Assembly (NCBI GenBank): GCA_951640165.1
Contig: OX621256.1
Coordinates: 9,486,001 to 9,550,000 of the forward strand
Source of the DNA: Pseudoips prasinana
Lineage: Eukaryota > Arthropoda > Insecta > Lepidoptera > Nolidae
Direction: 5' to 3'
DNA: 64,000 nt
Shown here in pieces: positions 1 through 10,014 of this stretch (positions within the stretch are counted from its first letter, which is position 1; each line of letters starts with the position of its first letter). The translations under genes and the position numbers were made by a program. The notes beneath the pieces were generated by a model. That model saw nothing but the letters and a program-made list of their open reading frames with translations. It was not told the DNA's origin and searched no databases.

Positions 1-831
1 ACGCACGCGCAGTACTCTGGGTTTGGGCTTGGGGGGCTTAAGGATATAGGATATGTAAATGAGGTCATGATGGGAAAATCCAGGAGCATCGTGCTGTCCG
101 TGAGAGGAAACCAAGGATGGATTTGAGGTAAGGATGATGTCGAGCCAAGTATCGTCACCAGACGCATTGTGGTGAGTAGCCTGAAGAGGCAAAATATGCA
201 AACTGCATGACTCGACAATGTGTAGGAATTTGCGGGAACGAGGTGAACTAGGAGAAAGGAGATTGGTATTAAAGTCGCCCATAATGATGTGGTGAGCATA
301 CTCCGAACCCAGAGATTCAAGAACCAATTCCAAATCAGTGAAGTAGTCGACGGAAGGGGGACAATAAACAGCGCCAATTAAGACCTTGGCTCCTTTGACA
401 GTAACCTCAAGAAATACGAACTCAGCGGATGCTGAGTAATTGCATGAGGAGGTCCTTACAATCTTGAAAGGGAGGTTACTTTTGATATAAATAGCTACTC
501 CACCCCCTCCCTTATCTATTCGGTCATTTCGAACAAGTATGTATCCTGGGAGAGGGTAAGTTGTGGAAAGAAGGTGAGGTTTGAGCCAACTCTCGGAAAT
601 CAGAATGGCATGGACATTACAGTCAGTAAATGCATCTAACAGGTCGCTATAGTTACTAGGAACGCTTTGCGCGTTAATATGACATACGTTTAGTAAATTA
701 TCGCGAGGACCAATGAACTGTTGTCGAATAAATTCTCCGAGTGTATGATCCAATGAGCGAAAACTGTCACACGCGGATATTATAGATTCGTTTGCAGAAT
801 AAAAAGAATCATCATCAGAATAAACAGACAT
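1..831 (-). CDS. LINE ORF2, N-terminal EEP endonuclease domain (partial)
   Basis: An open frame of 277 codons runs from an ATG at 831 to the left edge without a stop. It encodes an endonuclease/exonuclease/phosphatase fold, which in LINEs nicks target DNA to prime reverse transcription. Visible active-site motifs, in order, are HINAQS (N53), ISESW (E80), a glycine run with VAIY near residue 111, GAVYCPP (153-159), GDFN (185-188), ATHH (218-221), WLDIIL (D231) and SHHD (253-256). All expected catalytic Asn, Glu, Asp and His positions are present, so this part looks functional. The protein ends in a basic stretch, where the linker to the reverse transcriptase normally begins. The start is the first in-frame ATG; homologues often start a little upstream of the HINAQS motif, as here. 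Confidence 0.85.
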   Translation of the reverse strand, partial: MSVYSDDDSFYSANESIISACDSFRSLDHTLGEFIRQQFIGPRDNLLNVCHINAQSVPSNYSDLLDAFTDCNVHAILISESWLKPHLLSTTYPLPGYILVRNDRIDKGGGGVAIYIKSNLPFKIVRTSSCNYSASAEFVFLEVTVKGAKVLIGAVYCPPSVDYFTDLELVLESLGSEYAHHIIMGDFNTNLLSPSSPRSRKFLHIVESCSLHILPLQATHHNASGDDTWLDIILTSNPSLVSSHGQHDAPGFSHHDLIYISYILKPPKPKPRVLRVR

Positions 832-1512
832 AATATCATAAACAAATAAAATATATATAACAAAGAATAAGTAAACTAAATTAAGTGCAAAGTTAACAAC
901 TAAAAGTTTAACTCTGCACCACCCGCCAGCGTACAAACACTGATATAAAAATAGATAAATTCTGCGGCTAGACACGGATTTTAATGCTAAATATGTACTA
1001 AGTAAAGAAAAAAAAACTTAAAACATAAAGTTAAATCAAAGAATAAAATAGAATATTACTAAAAGAAAATAAAACTGGGCAAATTTTATTTAATTTGTCC
1101 GAATGTACATTACTCCCAAGTTTAACTTTTTGTAAGTACTTTCAAAACATACTACAGATACGTCACACTTTTGACATATCTGTCATTGCTGAAGACATTA
1201 CCTACTTCGTGGTACAATCTAAAATGTATTGTGATTCGTGTTTATGTTTACGTATTAAGTAGGTACCAGAGAGTTTGTTAAACCTACCTTAAAATAAGCT
1301 AAAATGATAGATGTAAAATTATAAAAACAAAATAGCAAAGTGAAGGAAGTTCACATTGGTAAACAAAGTACATTGTTTATATTACTTAGGCACAAATAAC
1401 TAGATTGGAAAATCAAGAACAAAAAATAACGGTACGTACATAGTCTAAAGTTGAGTAATTGGAATATATTTAAGATGAGCATGATTAATCAACTAATTGT
1501 TGCCTTAATTCT
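832..1512 (-). other. AT-rich spacer between LINE-A ORF1 and ORF2
   Basis: About 680 bp between the ORF1 stop and the ORF2 ATG, with stops in all minus-strand frames and no recognisable domain. ORFs of jockey/CR1-type LINEs usually overlap or nearly touch, so the gap is long. Either the family has a long inter-ORF region, sequence has been inserted, or the two ORFs come from different copies. Confidence 0.5.
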
Positions 1513-2226
1513 TCAGATTTTCACCGCTGATGCTGCAGGAGGCCCCTCTGGAACTTTCGGGAACTTGGCCGTAAGAGACAGGAACTGTTGGTTCGAGGTG
1601 ATCTTGTGGCGGCTATTATTGGATGTTTTGACAATAATTACGCAATCTTGCGTCCAAACAGCACGCATCCCATAGAATACTCGGGCTTTGTGGAAGACTG
1701 CCTGCCTACTTTTTGTAAGGAACTCTTTTACTGAAATTGAAGAACCCTTAAAGCCGGTCTTAGCCCTCCATACTGTTGATTTGGTAGCCATGGTCACAAA
1801 ACGAACAAGTATTGGCCGTGGGTGATCTTTACCAGGGTTGATTGTGCCAAGCCTATGGCAAACCTCTAAAGATGCTGAAGATATATTGTCTCTAAGACCA
1901 AGTTTGTTGTGAATTATATCCAGTATGACTTGGGTGCAATCTTCATTCTCAGCTTCGGTCACTCCAGAAAAAACAAGTGCTTTTCGACGACTCCTGGATT
2001 CCAAATCATCAATTTGCAAGGAGCACTCATTAATCTGCTGGCGGAGAAGACTCAGTATGCCAAAAATTAGCTCCTTGAAGGTGCGAAGCTCTTCAGCCAC
2101 CTTAGCTACTGTATCCTTATTAGAAGAACCTTTGTTTTGGATTTGTACTTGAAGTTCATCAAGCCTCTTTGTAACAGTCTCTTCAATTCTGTTCTGTGTA
2201 GCCAAGATTTCAGAATATTTGGACAT
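1513..2226 (-). CDS. LINE ORF1 protein (RRM-like RNA-binding, coiled-coil)
   Basis: A 237-residue frame, intact from ATG to stop. Residues about 1-80 are rich in Glu, Lys, Gln and Leu with heptad-like spacing, typical of a trimerising coiled coil. Residues about 80-180 resemble the RRM-like module of L1-type ORF1 proteins: SRRKALVFSGV near residue 80, then EVCHRLG, RPILVRF and a basic tract through the TKSRQAVFHKAR region. Such proteins bind the LINE RNA in a ribonucleoprotein particle. It lies upstream of the endonuclease ORF on the same strand. No zinc knuckle is visible. The family is clear by motif order; its clade is not. Confidence 0.75.
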   Translation of the reverse strand: MSKYSEILATQNRIEETVTKRLDELQVQIQNKGSSNKDTVAKVAEELRTFKELIFGILSLLRQQINECSLQIDDLESRSRRKALVFSGVTEAENEDCTQVILDIIHNKLGLRDNISSASLEVCHRLGTINPGKDHPRPILVRFVTMATKSTVWRAKTGFKGSSISVKEFLTKSRQAVFHKARVFYGMRAVWTQDCVIIVKTSNNSRHKITSNQQFLSLTAKFPKVPEGPPAASAVKI

Positions 2227-2594
2227 CTTGTGGTATTAGTATAAGTGATGTGGTAAAAAAAAACAAGTTGTGCAGGTGTTGTGCTGGCAGGTGGTGTAAA
2301 CTTAAGTAATTAGGTCACATAAGCTGTTACAAACGTAAGTACTATTAAGTTCAATGTGGTTCATAAAAATTTGCTGTAAATATCTTTGTAAAACACTTAA
2401 ATTTAATTATTATTACACTTGAGAAGTCTTAGATACGTCTGTACTTTTTTTACACCTACCCTCAAAAAAAAAAAGTAAATTGTTTTGCAAAATGTATATT
2501 TTGCAAAACAATTGAATAATTATTAAAACACAAAGTAAGATTTAAAAATAGGCAGATAAAATAGTGAGTAGGTATATACCATAATGACAAATCA
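2227..2594. other. LINE-A 5' region and flank, no gene seen
   Basis: AT-rich sequence upstream of LINE-A ORF1, probably its 5' UTR followed by gene X intron or flank. It contains a short inverted repeat around 'TTGTTTTGCAAAATGTATATTTTGCAAAACAA' (about 2480-2511, arms TTGTTTTGCAAAAT and its complement). No ORF is supported. Confidence 0.4.
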
Positions 2595-2680
2595 TAATCA
2601 TCATCATCATATCAGCCGAAAGACACCCACTGCTGGACAAAGGCCTCCCCCGAGGATCTCCACAATGGCCGGTCATGACG
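2595..2680 (+). repeat. Dispersed lepidopteran 'CTGCTGGACAAAGGCCTC' repeat
   Basis: A (CAT)n run leads into 'ATCAGCCGAAAGAC' and 'CTGCTGGACAAAGGCCTC'. The same module recurs at 22778, 37167-37290, 40705-40745, 59203-59260 and, reversed, at 63733-63785. It is a common lepidopteran dispersed repeat, probably the 3' end of an RTE-like LINE or a SINE derived from one. Confidence 0.65.
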
Positions 2681-2875
2681 AAGTAATTAGGCTCATGACT
2701 TTCTTTTTAATTACCTTAAGTTAAGGATTATGTTTTTTGTAATCTTGTGAAATACATTTGGTCCCAAGCAACGTATACTTTCCCCTTGAGAGTTGTTCCC
2801 CCTGTATGTCCCCTTGAATTACGTAAACATTTAAACAATGGGCATTCAGGCGACATAATCTTGCTGTTCACTTAC

Positions 2876-2984
2876 TTGCGTTGTCGATGCGACTCGTGCA
2901 GGCGCGCGCCGGGCTCCAGCGCGGCCCAACTGCTACGCCGACCCTCATCGCGGCGCTCCCATAGCCCCCATAGGCGAGATTCGC
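2876..2984 (-). CDS. Gene X coding exon 6 (internal, 109 nt)
   Basis: GC-rich island bounded on the minus strand by a polypyrimidine/CTGCAG acceptor and a CAA|GTAAGT donor. Read in phase with the preceding exon it gives residues 136-170, beginning ESRLWGLWERRDEGRR and ending HESHRQR, with two bases left over (phase 2). A second frame is also open across the exon, so the frame rests on the phase match: exon 5 ends with one base and this exon supplies two, making a Gly codon. Arg and Glu content suggests a soluble, surface-exposed segment. The gene continues left of the window. No known domain is recognised. Confidence 0.65.
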
Positions 2985-3027
2985 CTGCAGTACAAATATA
3001 TCAATCACTTAACAAAGGCTCCCTATA

Positions 3028-3470
3028 TAGGGTGGCCGAGGAGTTGACGTTCAAACGCAAAATTTAGATACTTTATGATGAGGAGTATCCGAATCACCTC
3101 CATGTAAGTATGTTCTACGATTTTGCGTAGTTTTCGAGATAGAATAGTTATAATGATTTTTATTTCGTTAATATCACCTAACATCAGTTTTCGATTTTTT
3201 TCTCGTTCTGTTAAACATTTCTGGTTCAGTTTTTTTGTGATAACTAATTAGCATAGTTTAACCTAACACCCTAAAAAGTATGGTTTATCTATACATTGCA
3301 GAACTGACTTAGAATTTATTTGAAAGCTCAAAATTAGGGTTTGAGGTCAGGATCGATCAAGTATCTATCTCGAAAACTACGCAAAATCGTAGAATGGGGG
3401 TGATACGATACTCCTTATCATAAAGTATCTACATTTAGCGTTTGAACGGCAACTCCTCGGCCAACCTGTA
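3028..3470. mobile_element. Non-autonomous DNA transposon with ~120-bp terminal inverted repeats
   Basis: The left end (TAGGGTGGCCGAGGAGTT) and the reverse complement of the right end (TACAGGTTGGCCGAGGAGTT) match and stay alignable for about 110-120 bp, through GTTCAAACGC and ATTTTGCGTAGTTTTCGAG. The centre is AT-rich with no ORF. The TA next to both ends is compatible with a TA target duplication (Tc1/mariner-like), but this is not decisive. Confidence 0.65.
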
Positions 3471-3540
3471 AAATAGACTTGATTTTGTGAAGAGAAATAT
3501 CACCCCTTTTATCTTTACGGAGTCGGGATGATAAAAACGA

Positions 3541-3732
3541 GACTCCTCTTGCAAAACAACGCCACAAATGAACTCTTTTATGGGGCAATATATAAGATTC
3601 TATAACAAACTTCCCAGTGATATCAGAGAAATGTCTACGAATAAGTTTATAAGAACTATAAAAGCCAAATTGTGTAGCAGGACTTACTACAAAACTTCTG
3701 ATTATTTAAGTGATAAAAAGGCTTGGGATTGA
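3541..3732 (+). pseudogene. LINE-B ORF2 C-terminal remnant
   Basis: A 63-codon open stretch ends at TGA 3730. It reads as the extreme C-terminus of a jockey/CR1-type ORF2: IRFYNKLPSDIRE near the middle, then an aromatic-rich end (YYKTSDYLSDKKAWD). This 'YNKLP ... YY..DYL' signature also ends the LINEs at 47153, 55450 and 56862. Upstream codons are closed by stops, so only the 5'-truncated tail remains. It lies just before LINE-C but belongs to a separate copy, because LINE-C begins in mid-endonuclease. Confidence 0.7.
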
Positions 3733-3785
3733 CTCACACTAAATTAACACATTTAAGTACAATGTAATTTTATGTTAAGATATAA

Positions 3786-6223
3786 TTATTAATTATAGTA
3801 AGGGATTTCAATGTGACGCACGCTGATTGGTATGGTGATAGCAATACAAGTTCCATGATAATGCACTCAAATACTCATCCGTTGATACAGTTAACATCAG
3901 ATTTTATGAGTTTTACGCATCTAAAGCAATTCAATTCATGTTTTAATGTAAATGGAAGATTATTAGATCTTGTATTCTGTAATAAAGACTGTACTGTGGT
4001 TGCATGTAAAGACCCTATCACTGAAGAGGACGCACACCATAAATCTTTGGTTCTCGATATGACCTAGACCAACTTTATTGCATTACCTGAAAAATGTACA
4101 AAGAGGAAACTCTTTCATTGCGCCGATTATGTTGCGATTCGGAATGATTTAATATTAATTGATTGGCATTCTGAATTTGTCGCAGCTGAGTATACAAATG
4201 TAGATATTATAGTGTGTAGGTTTTATGATATTTTAAATAATATTATTAATAAATACGTTCCTGTTCGTAAGGTAATTAATTCCGTACGCTATCCTCCTTG
4301 GTTTACAACTCCATTGATTAAATTGGCTAACGAAAAAAGGAAATATCATACAAAGTGGAAAAGATATGGAAATCCTCTGGATTACTTAACATTTTCGACG
4401 CTTCGAAAAAGAGAATCAAGCCTACAAAATACAGAGTATCGTAATTATATAAAGTGGAGTGAAGATAATATTAGAAAATGTCCCAAATTATTTTGGAAAT
4501 ATGTTAAATCTAAATTACCTTCAAGTCATATTCCGCAAGAGTTGCGGTTTAATCAGCGCACTTCTAATAGCGGTGAAGATACTTGCAATTTATTCAATGA
4601 ATATTTTAATTCTGTTTTTGTTCAAAGTACACCACGCCCTGCTACATATGATTTTAACTGCCCACCTGTTGACTCTCCAGTTGACCTCGGTTCTATATCA
4701 ATCACTATCGAAGCTATTCATAAAGAATTAAAAAATATTGATATTCATAAAGGGGCCGGTCAGGATGGTATACATCCTATATTTATTCGAAATTGCGCTG
4801 ATCAATTGGCATTGCCTCTTTATATAATTTTATGCAGATCTTTGAAAATGGGAGTATATCCATCTACATGGAAAGTATCTCTCATAACGCCTATTCCTAA
4901 AAATGATAAAAGAAATGACGTAACTCAGTATCGGCCAATATCTAAAACGAACTTATTCGGTAAAATCTTTGAAAAACTTGTCACTTGTGAATTAAAAATT
5001 ACATTTAAACACCATATAACAGTCAATCAGCACGGTTTCTGTAGACAACGCTCCGTTGAACCAAACATGATCACTTTCACAATTTTTTTAGTTGACGCTA
5101 TGGATAAGAAGCTGCAAGTAGACACTGTGTACACCGATTTTTCCAAAGCTTTTGACAAAATTAATCATGATTTACTTATAGAAAAGCTATGGACCCTCGG
5201 AATACACGGTGACTTACTCCGTTGGATAGAGTCTTATGTCAGAAACCGACCTCAAGCGGTTTCTGTAAAGGGTTATATTTCTAAATTCTTGGAAATCCCT
5301 TCTGGAATCCCCCAGGGCTCGCATGCAGGGCCATTGTTATTCATTTTATATATTAACGATGTTGGAAAAGTTATTAAAAATTCAAATTTTTTATTGTATG
5401 CTGATGATGCAAAATTTTACAAAACTATTTCATGTATTGATGATGCCCTGCAAATGCAATCTGATCTAGATCGTATATCTGAATATTGTACATTAAATCA
5501 ACTTTACTTAAACTTAGATAAGTGTTCTATCATAACCTACACACGTAAACGTAATCCTATCTCGTTTGATTATAAAATTAACAATCAGTCCTTGGACAGA
5601 GTTAAATCTGTACGAGATCTAGGTATTATCATGGATTGTAATCTATCTTTTAACTTACACATTGATTATATAGTTAATAGAGCCTTCCGCCAACTTGGAT
5701 TTATTTTAAGAATATCAAAACCTTTTAAAAATCTCATTACCCTAAAAATATTATATTTCAGCTTCGTTAGATCGATCTTAGATTTTGGTTGTATAATATG
5801 GAGTCCTTTTTATGCATGCCATATCTCCCGTATTGAGAAGGTCCAGAAGAAATTTTTAAAATCTTTGGATTTCATGATTACGCATCATACGAAAATTCCA
5901 TTTCCCGTCACTCACTAACAACTCTAGTCAACCGTCGAATTATGTTTGACCAAGTGTTTTTATTCAAAATTTTGAACAACCATGTTGATTCGTCTCACAT
6001 TTTAGAGAAAATTAATTTAAGAATACCCAGACCTGGCTCACGATCTAAAAATATTTTTTCGGCCCCTATGTATAAAACAGTTTACACCAGCAATAACTTT
6101 TTTAGACGTAGTGTTGACACATACAATAAAATATTTACAGATATTGATATATTTAGCAATACATTAACTATGTTTAAATCTAAGATAAGTAATCTGCTTT
6201 TGGACAATAATTATTGTCATTAA
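3786..6223 (+). pseudogene. LINE-C ORF2: endonuclease tail and reverse transcriptase, one stop and one frameshift
   Basis: A 5'-truncated jockey/CR1-type ORF2. It opens inside the EEP domain, where the GDFN motif is now RDFN (3801-3812), followed by LLDLVFCN near 3960. An in-frame TAG at 4065 interrupts it. The same frame then runs open to 5918 through the linker and reverse transcriptase: FSKAFDKINHDLL (about 5137-5175), SGIPQGSHAGPLLF (about 5300-5340) and the catalytic YADD (5397-5408). Around 5855-5870, in an A/T run, the frame shifts. The C-terminal region continues in another frame to 6223, with the usual YNKIF and aromatic end. Apart from these lesions the RT core looks complete. The stop, frameshift and changed GDFN argue that it is dead. 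Confidence 0.85.
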
Positions 6224-6420
6224 TTGTACCTACTACTTTTATTATGTGTAAATGCAAAGGTATACTACCTATAGCTTTTATTGCACAACCTTACCGTAAA
6301 AATAAAACTGTTATGGAACTCTTAGTCTATAAGTAAATAAGATATTTCAATGTAAAAGATTTGTACGAGACTGTATGTTTCCTGAATAAAATAAAAAAAA
6401 ATTAAAAAAAAAATTAAAAA
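6224..6420 (+). repeat. LINE-C 3' UTR and A-rich tail
   Basis: Downstream of the LINE-C stop are an AATAAA-like signal near 6385 and an A-rich tail of the form (A)n T (A)n, ending about 6420. This is the expected 3' end of a target-primed insertion. No target duplication is obvious against the truncated left end near 3786. Confidence 0.6.
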
Positions 6421-6756
6421 GTTTCCTACTGAGTTGTCTGGTAGTGTTTCTCAGTAGTCATGCACTGCACGGTAGGTTAAAACAAATATTGGCGATTTCA
6501 CACGATTGTAATATTTTAACCGGATGTTACAAAATGAATTTTGTATTTTGAGTTTTAGAATGCTGATGAGATTATTTTTAGAACTAGAAATCCTAATTAA
6601 CACTTTTTAGTCCTCCGTGGTTATAAAAAACCCAAATTAATTATTTGCCGTACAAGGTAATACCAAGGACTCGAAACAATCTGCTATATTCCGGTTCTAT
6701 CAGTGCAGCTACAACAGCTTTGGTGTGGATCATGGCAGACTCAAAACTGTACAAGG
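6421..6756. other. Gene X intron 5 segment left of the hAT element
   Basis: Contains a hairpin with arms CTACTGAG/CTCAGTAG (about 6426-6457). Near 6640-6745 there is a minus-strand coding-like patch (ESAMIHTKAVVAAL...) with a possible TACAG acceptor. Its frame does not match gene X phases, so it is not called as an exon. Confidence 0.4.
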
Positions 6757-6764
6757 GTACTAAC
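6757..6764 (+). repeat. hAT target-site duplication, left copy (GTACTAAC)
   Basis: GTACTAAC directly abuts the left terminus of the hAT element. The identical 8 bp follow the right terminus at 10523-10530. Eight-base duplications are the hallmark of hAT insertion. Confidence 0.9.
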
Positions 6765-7327
6765 TAGTGATGCGCCGTTCCCAAATTCCCTTTCCCGGAA
6801 ATATTTCGAGTGGAAAAGTTCCAGGGAATATTCCGGCATTCCCGGGAACGTTCCCACATAGTGGGAAATGGACATTTAAATTGTTTAATTTGTAATACAA
6901 TATTTTTCGTTGTTATATTTTCATAAAAAAGAAATATTTTATATTTGAATTAATATTTAACTACTAATAATACAAGAATATAATATACAGGTAATAATAA
7001 ATTCGTTACTTATCGCTAGGCTGTTCCCAAGCCATAAATAACGTATTTATTTTAAAACGGTAAGATAAGATATGACATTATTGCGAACAATATTTACAAG
7101 CTATTGTAATGATGGTAAAAGGGTTTCAGTACTTGCTATTGTAATAATTGTATTGTCTTTAGAAGTGCACGTGCGTCGGCTTCACTTTGTATCCCTTCCC
7201 CAGATTTTTTATTTGTTTTGTTTTTTCTTTCTCACACATTTGCTTTTGCAAAAATTATGTATTTTTATCTCCAATTTTAGTTGCATTACACACTTTAACC
7301 GTTTCGAGCGCCTATTTTGTAAAAACC

Positions 7328-7618
7328 ATGAGCAAGAAAAGTGCAATTTTCGATCATTTTGTGATTAAGTCCGTGGATGAAAAACCTATTTACGAGTGTA
7401 TTTACTGCCATTTTGTGTATACGTTTAAAAATGTGACTAAATTTGCCCGTCACATATCTAAATGCAAAAATAGCCCAACAGACATAAAAATAAAATTTCA
7501 AAAATATGCTCCCAGTGCAAAGGTTAACTCAAGTTTAATATCTACGTCCATAAATACAACAGGACCACCAGAAAATCCTTCATTGCCACAGGACGAAACT
7601 GCTATTAGACATAGCCAA
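7328..7618 (+). CDS. hAT transposase exon 1 (BED zinc finger)
   Basis: The first 97 residues of the transposase, starting at the first ATG that precedes the BED finger; an open frame continues upstream but lacks a better start. The finger has C24 and C27 (CIYC), then H42 and C46 (ARHISKC), the Cys2-His/Cys pattern of BED domains that bind transposon ends. The exon ends at 7618 before GTAAGT (donor CAA|GTAAGT), phase 0. The intron is 339 bp, with a pyrimidine-rich stretch and TTACAG acceptor at 7957. Confidence 0.85.
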
Positions 7619-7957
7619 GTAAGTACCTACCATTTGTTATTGGATTTTTCATCCTAATATTTTTTTTATTTCTTTTAATACCTTTTATATGTATCTTCAA
7701 TGGAAGAATTTCTTGGTTAATAACCATAATGGGAATACCTATATATATTCAAAAAGAAAAACTTGGCTAATCAAGACGCTAAAATTTCTTTCTACTACTA
7801 CTACTAGGTACTGAATATTTTCAATTAAGATTGATCCTTCTATATTTTGATTGGGCTCTCTCTACTTCTTTATCTAATTTAAGTAGTTATATGTAACAAT
7901 TTTGCATGATCATGTTGTTATTGTTATGCATGAACGATTTTTGTTGTTTTGTTACAG

Positions 7958-9679
7958 ACAAATATACATCAAGCAATTGCAAGAGCAGTTTATGTGACCG
8001 GTATACCATTTTCTACTCTGCAACATCCTTTATGGACCGAAACATTTGAAATGTTGAACCCCCAGTTTACCATGCCATCTAGAAAGCTGTTAGCAACAAC
8101 ATTATTAGATCAAGAATATGAAACAGTACACAATGACGTCATAAATAAAATAAGACATGCTAATGTAATTCACTTAGGCATCGATGGCTGGTCCAATATT
8201 CGTAATGAATCAATTTTAAATGTAATTTTATATGCCCCCAAGCCTTATTTTTGTAAATTTATAGAAACTACCGACAATCATCATACTGCTGAATATTTAT
8301 GTGAGGAAGTTTCTAAAATCATAGATGAATTTGATGCATCAAAATGTTTCGCAATAGTAACAGATAACGCTAGTAATATGGTTAAACTTGGAAAGCTGTT
8401 ATATGAAAAATATGACCATATTATTTGGACTGGATGCTTAGCACATACGCTTCACTTATTTATAGGAGATGTAGTGAAGGTTCCGAAAATTCGTAGCTTG
8501 TTTTTTAATATTGTGGAAATTATCAAAACTATTACTAGATCACATAACTTTTCAGCTGAGTTTCGTAGAATAGCTAATGATAGATCTATTAACAGTAGTC
8601 TTCATTTGCCTGTTAAAACAAGATGGGGAAGTTATTTATTATGTCTACAAAGTTTTGTAAAATGTAAAGTTATATTGCAGAATATGATAATTAACGATAA
8701 TTCACTACTAACAAAATATAGAAACCTAATATTTGAAGAAGATACTTGGGACGAAATACAAAGACTGGAATATTTCTTAAAACCGATCGTCCAATGGATA
8801 ATAACACTAGAAGGAGATTATTATGGAATACACTTAGTGCACCGAGCCTTTAAAGAAATACAAAAAGTGTTAAAACACGTACATTCAAGAACGATTTTTG
8901 GAGATATGTTACATACTCTAGAACAAAAATTTGATAGTAGAAAACTAAATGCTCTTAAACCAATTCATTTGGCAGCTGCCCTTCTGGATCCACAAAATCA
9001 AGGAGTACTATTATCTAGTCAAGAGAATGTGGAAGGCTGTGAATTCATTATAAATATTGAAAAAAATGCAGAAGCTGCAGTTAATATATTTACGGAATTA
9101 TCGCAATACAAAAGCCGAACACACTTGTGGGAAAAAAGTTTTATTTGGACTACGGCCGAAAATATTTCACCATTATCATGGTGGGAAACTTTATTTCCGC
9201 AAACGCTTTTGGGTAAGATTGCCATAAAAATTTTATCAGTTCCCGCTACTTCTGCAGCTGTAGAAAGATCCTTTTCAACATTTTCAAATATGCATACGAA
9301 GAAGCGAAATCGTTTAAAGGCAAACACAGCAGGGAAGCTAACATTCATATCACACAATTGGAAGCTAATTAACAAACCCACCCAACAATATCAAAGACCA
9401 CTGTCAGATCATAATTTATCTTCAGTATCAAATTCTGCCTCGGAAGACGAATTTTCCGAAGTAGCAATAGATGAAACGGACAACTCAGAGCTTATTTTTA
9501 ATAACCCTGGCACTTCCAGGGCTAGATTAGATTTGGATTCCGATGATTCCAATATTATGAATTGTTCAACAGAAATATTTGATCTAAATAAGCCAGGCCC
9601 CTCCAATATTAGTACAAGTGCAGCAAAAAAAAGAATAATAAGAAATATATTTAGTTCCGATTCAGATTCTGATGACTAA
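7958..9679 (+). CDS. hAT transposase exon 2 (RNase H-like catalytic core and dimerisation domain)
   Basis: This exon completes a 670-residue hAT-superfamily transposase that cuts and joins element ends. In the joined numbering the motifs are GIDGWSN (Asp173), AIVTDNASNM (Asp233), the zinc-linker-like CLAHTLHLF (C257, H260, H263), TRWGSY (Arg319, Trp320) and the C-terminal dimerisation region SVPATSAAVERSFS (Glu533) followed by KKRNRLKAN. The catalytic Asp-Asp-Glu set is therefore present. The C-terminus is Ser/Asp-rich and ends SDSDD. The frame is uninterrupted over 574 codons and splicing at 7618/7958 keeps phase. I would classify it as a ZBED-like hAT. Activity is inferred from integrity only. 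Confidence 0.9.
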   Translation, partial: TNIHQAIARAVYVTGIPFSTLQHPLWTETFEMLNPQFTMPSRKLLATTLLDQEYETVHNDVINKIRHANVIHLGIDGWSNIRNESILNVILYAPKPYFCKFIETTDNHHTAEYLCEEVSKIIDEFDASKCFAIVTDNASNMVKLGKLLYEKYDHIIWTGCLAHTLHLFIGDVVKVPKIRSLFFNIVEIIKTITRSHNFSAEFRRIANDRSINSSLHLPVKTRWGSYLLCLQSFVKCKVILQNMIINDNSLLTKYRNLIFEEDTWDEIQRLEYFLKPIVQWIITLEGDYYGIHLVHRAFKEIQKVLKHVHSRTIFGDMLHTLEQKFDSRKLNALKPIHLAAALLDPQNQGVLLSSQENVEGCEFIINIEKNAEAAVNIFTELSQYKSRTHLWEKSFIWTTAENISPLSWWETLFPQTLLGKIAIKILSVPATSAAVERSFSTFSNMHTKKRNRLKANTAGKLTFISHNWKLINKPTQQYQRPLSDHNLSSVSNSASEDEFSEVAIDETDNSELIFNNPGTSRARLDLDSDDSNIMNCSTEIFDLNKPGPSNISTSAAKKRIIRNIFSSDSDSDD

Positions 9680-9951
9680 TTTTGCGTAGTCTCCGTCAAA
9701 CAAACTGATTTCTACTATACTATACTGTATGGATTATTATTATTATTATACTGTATGGATACTGATAACTGTGGAATTGATATATTTTTAGGTATCTGTA
9801 AAACACTACAATAAAAATCTGTATGTTTTTAATCATTTCATTGTATTGTGTAATCAAAAACTTTACTTTCTGTGATTAATACGCCAATCCAAAAGACTGA
9901 TTTGTATTTTGTTTAAACTAATTAAAATTGTTAATCTATAAGACAGGCTAT

Positions 9952-10014
9952 TATGATTAAATGTACCTATATAAAGTATTATATAAATACTTTATATAGG
10001 TACATTTAATCATA
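9952..10014. repeat. Perfect 29-bp inverted repeat in the hAT 3' region
   Basis: Arms 9952-9980 and 9986-10014 are exact reverse complements (TATGATTAAATGTACC...), separated by ATATA. It lies after the transposase stop, inside the element, and would form a 29-bp hairpin in RNA or single-stranded DNA. Confidence 0.85.

Larger units (their letters stand above)
1..2260 (-). mobile_element. LINE-A, ORF1 plus 5' part of ORF2, cut by window edge
   Basis: A non-LTR retrotransposon read on the minus strand. It has an ORF1 protein gene (2226-1513), an AT-rich spacer, then the endonuclease end of ORF2 (831 to the left edge). The order ORF1 then EEP endonuclease is that of jockey/CR1-like LINEs. The reverse transcriptase would lie left of the window. 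The 5' limit near 2260 is a guess because no target duplication can be seen with one end missing. It lies downstream of gene X exon 6, in the same orientation as gene X. Confidence 0.75.

Noticed and set aside
9019..9381. 120-residue minus-strand ORF inside the hAT element
   Set aside because: Antisense shadow of the transposase frame.
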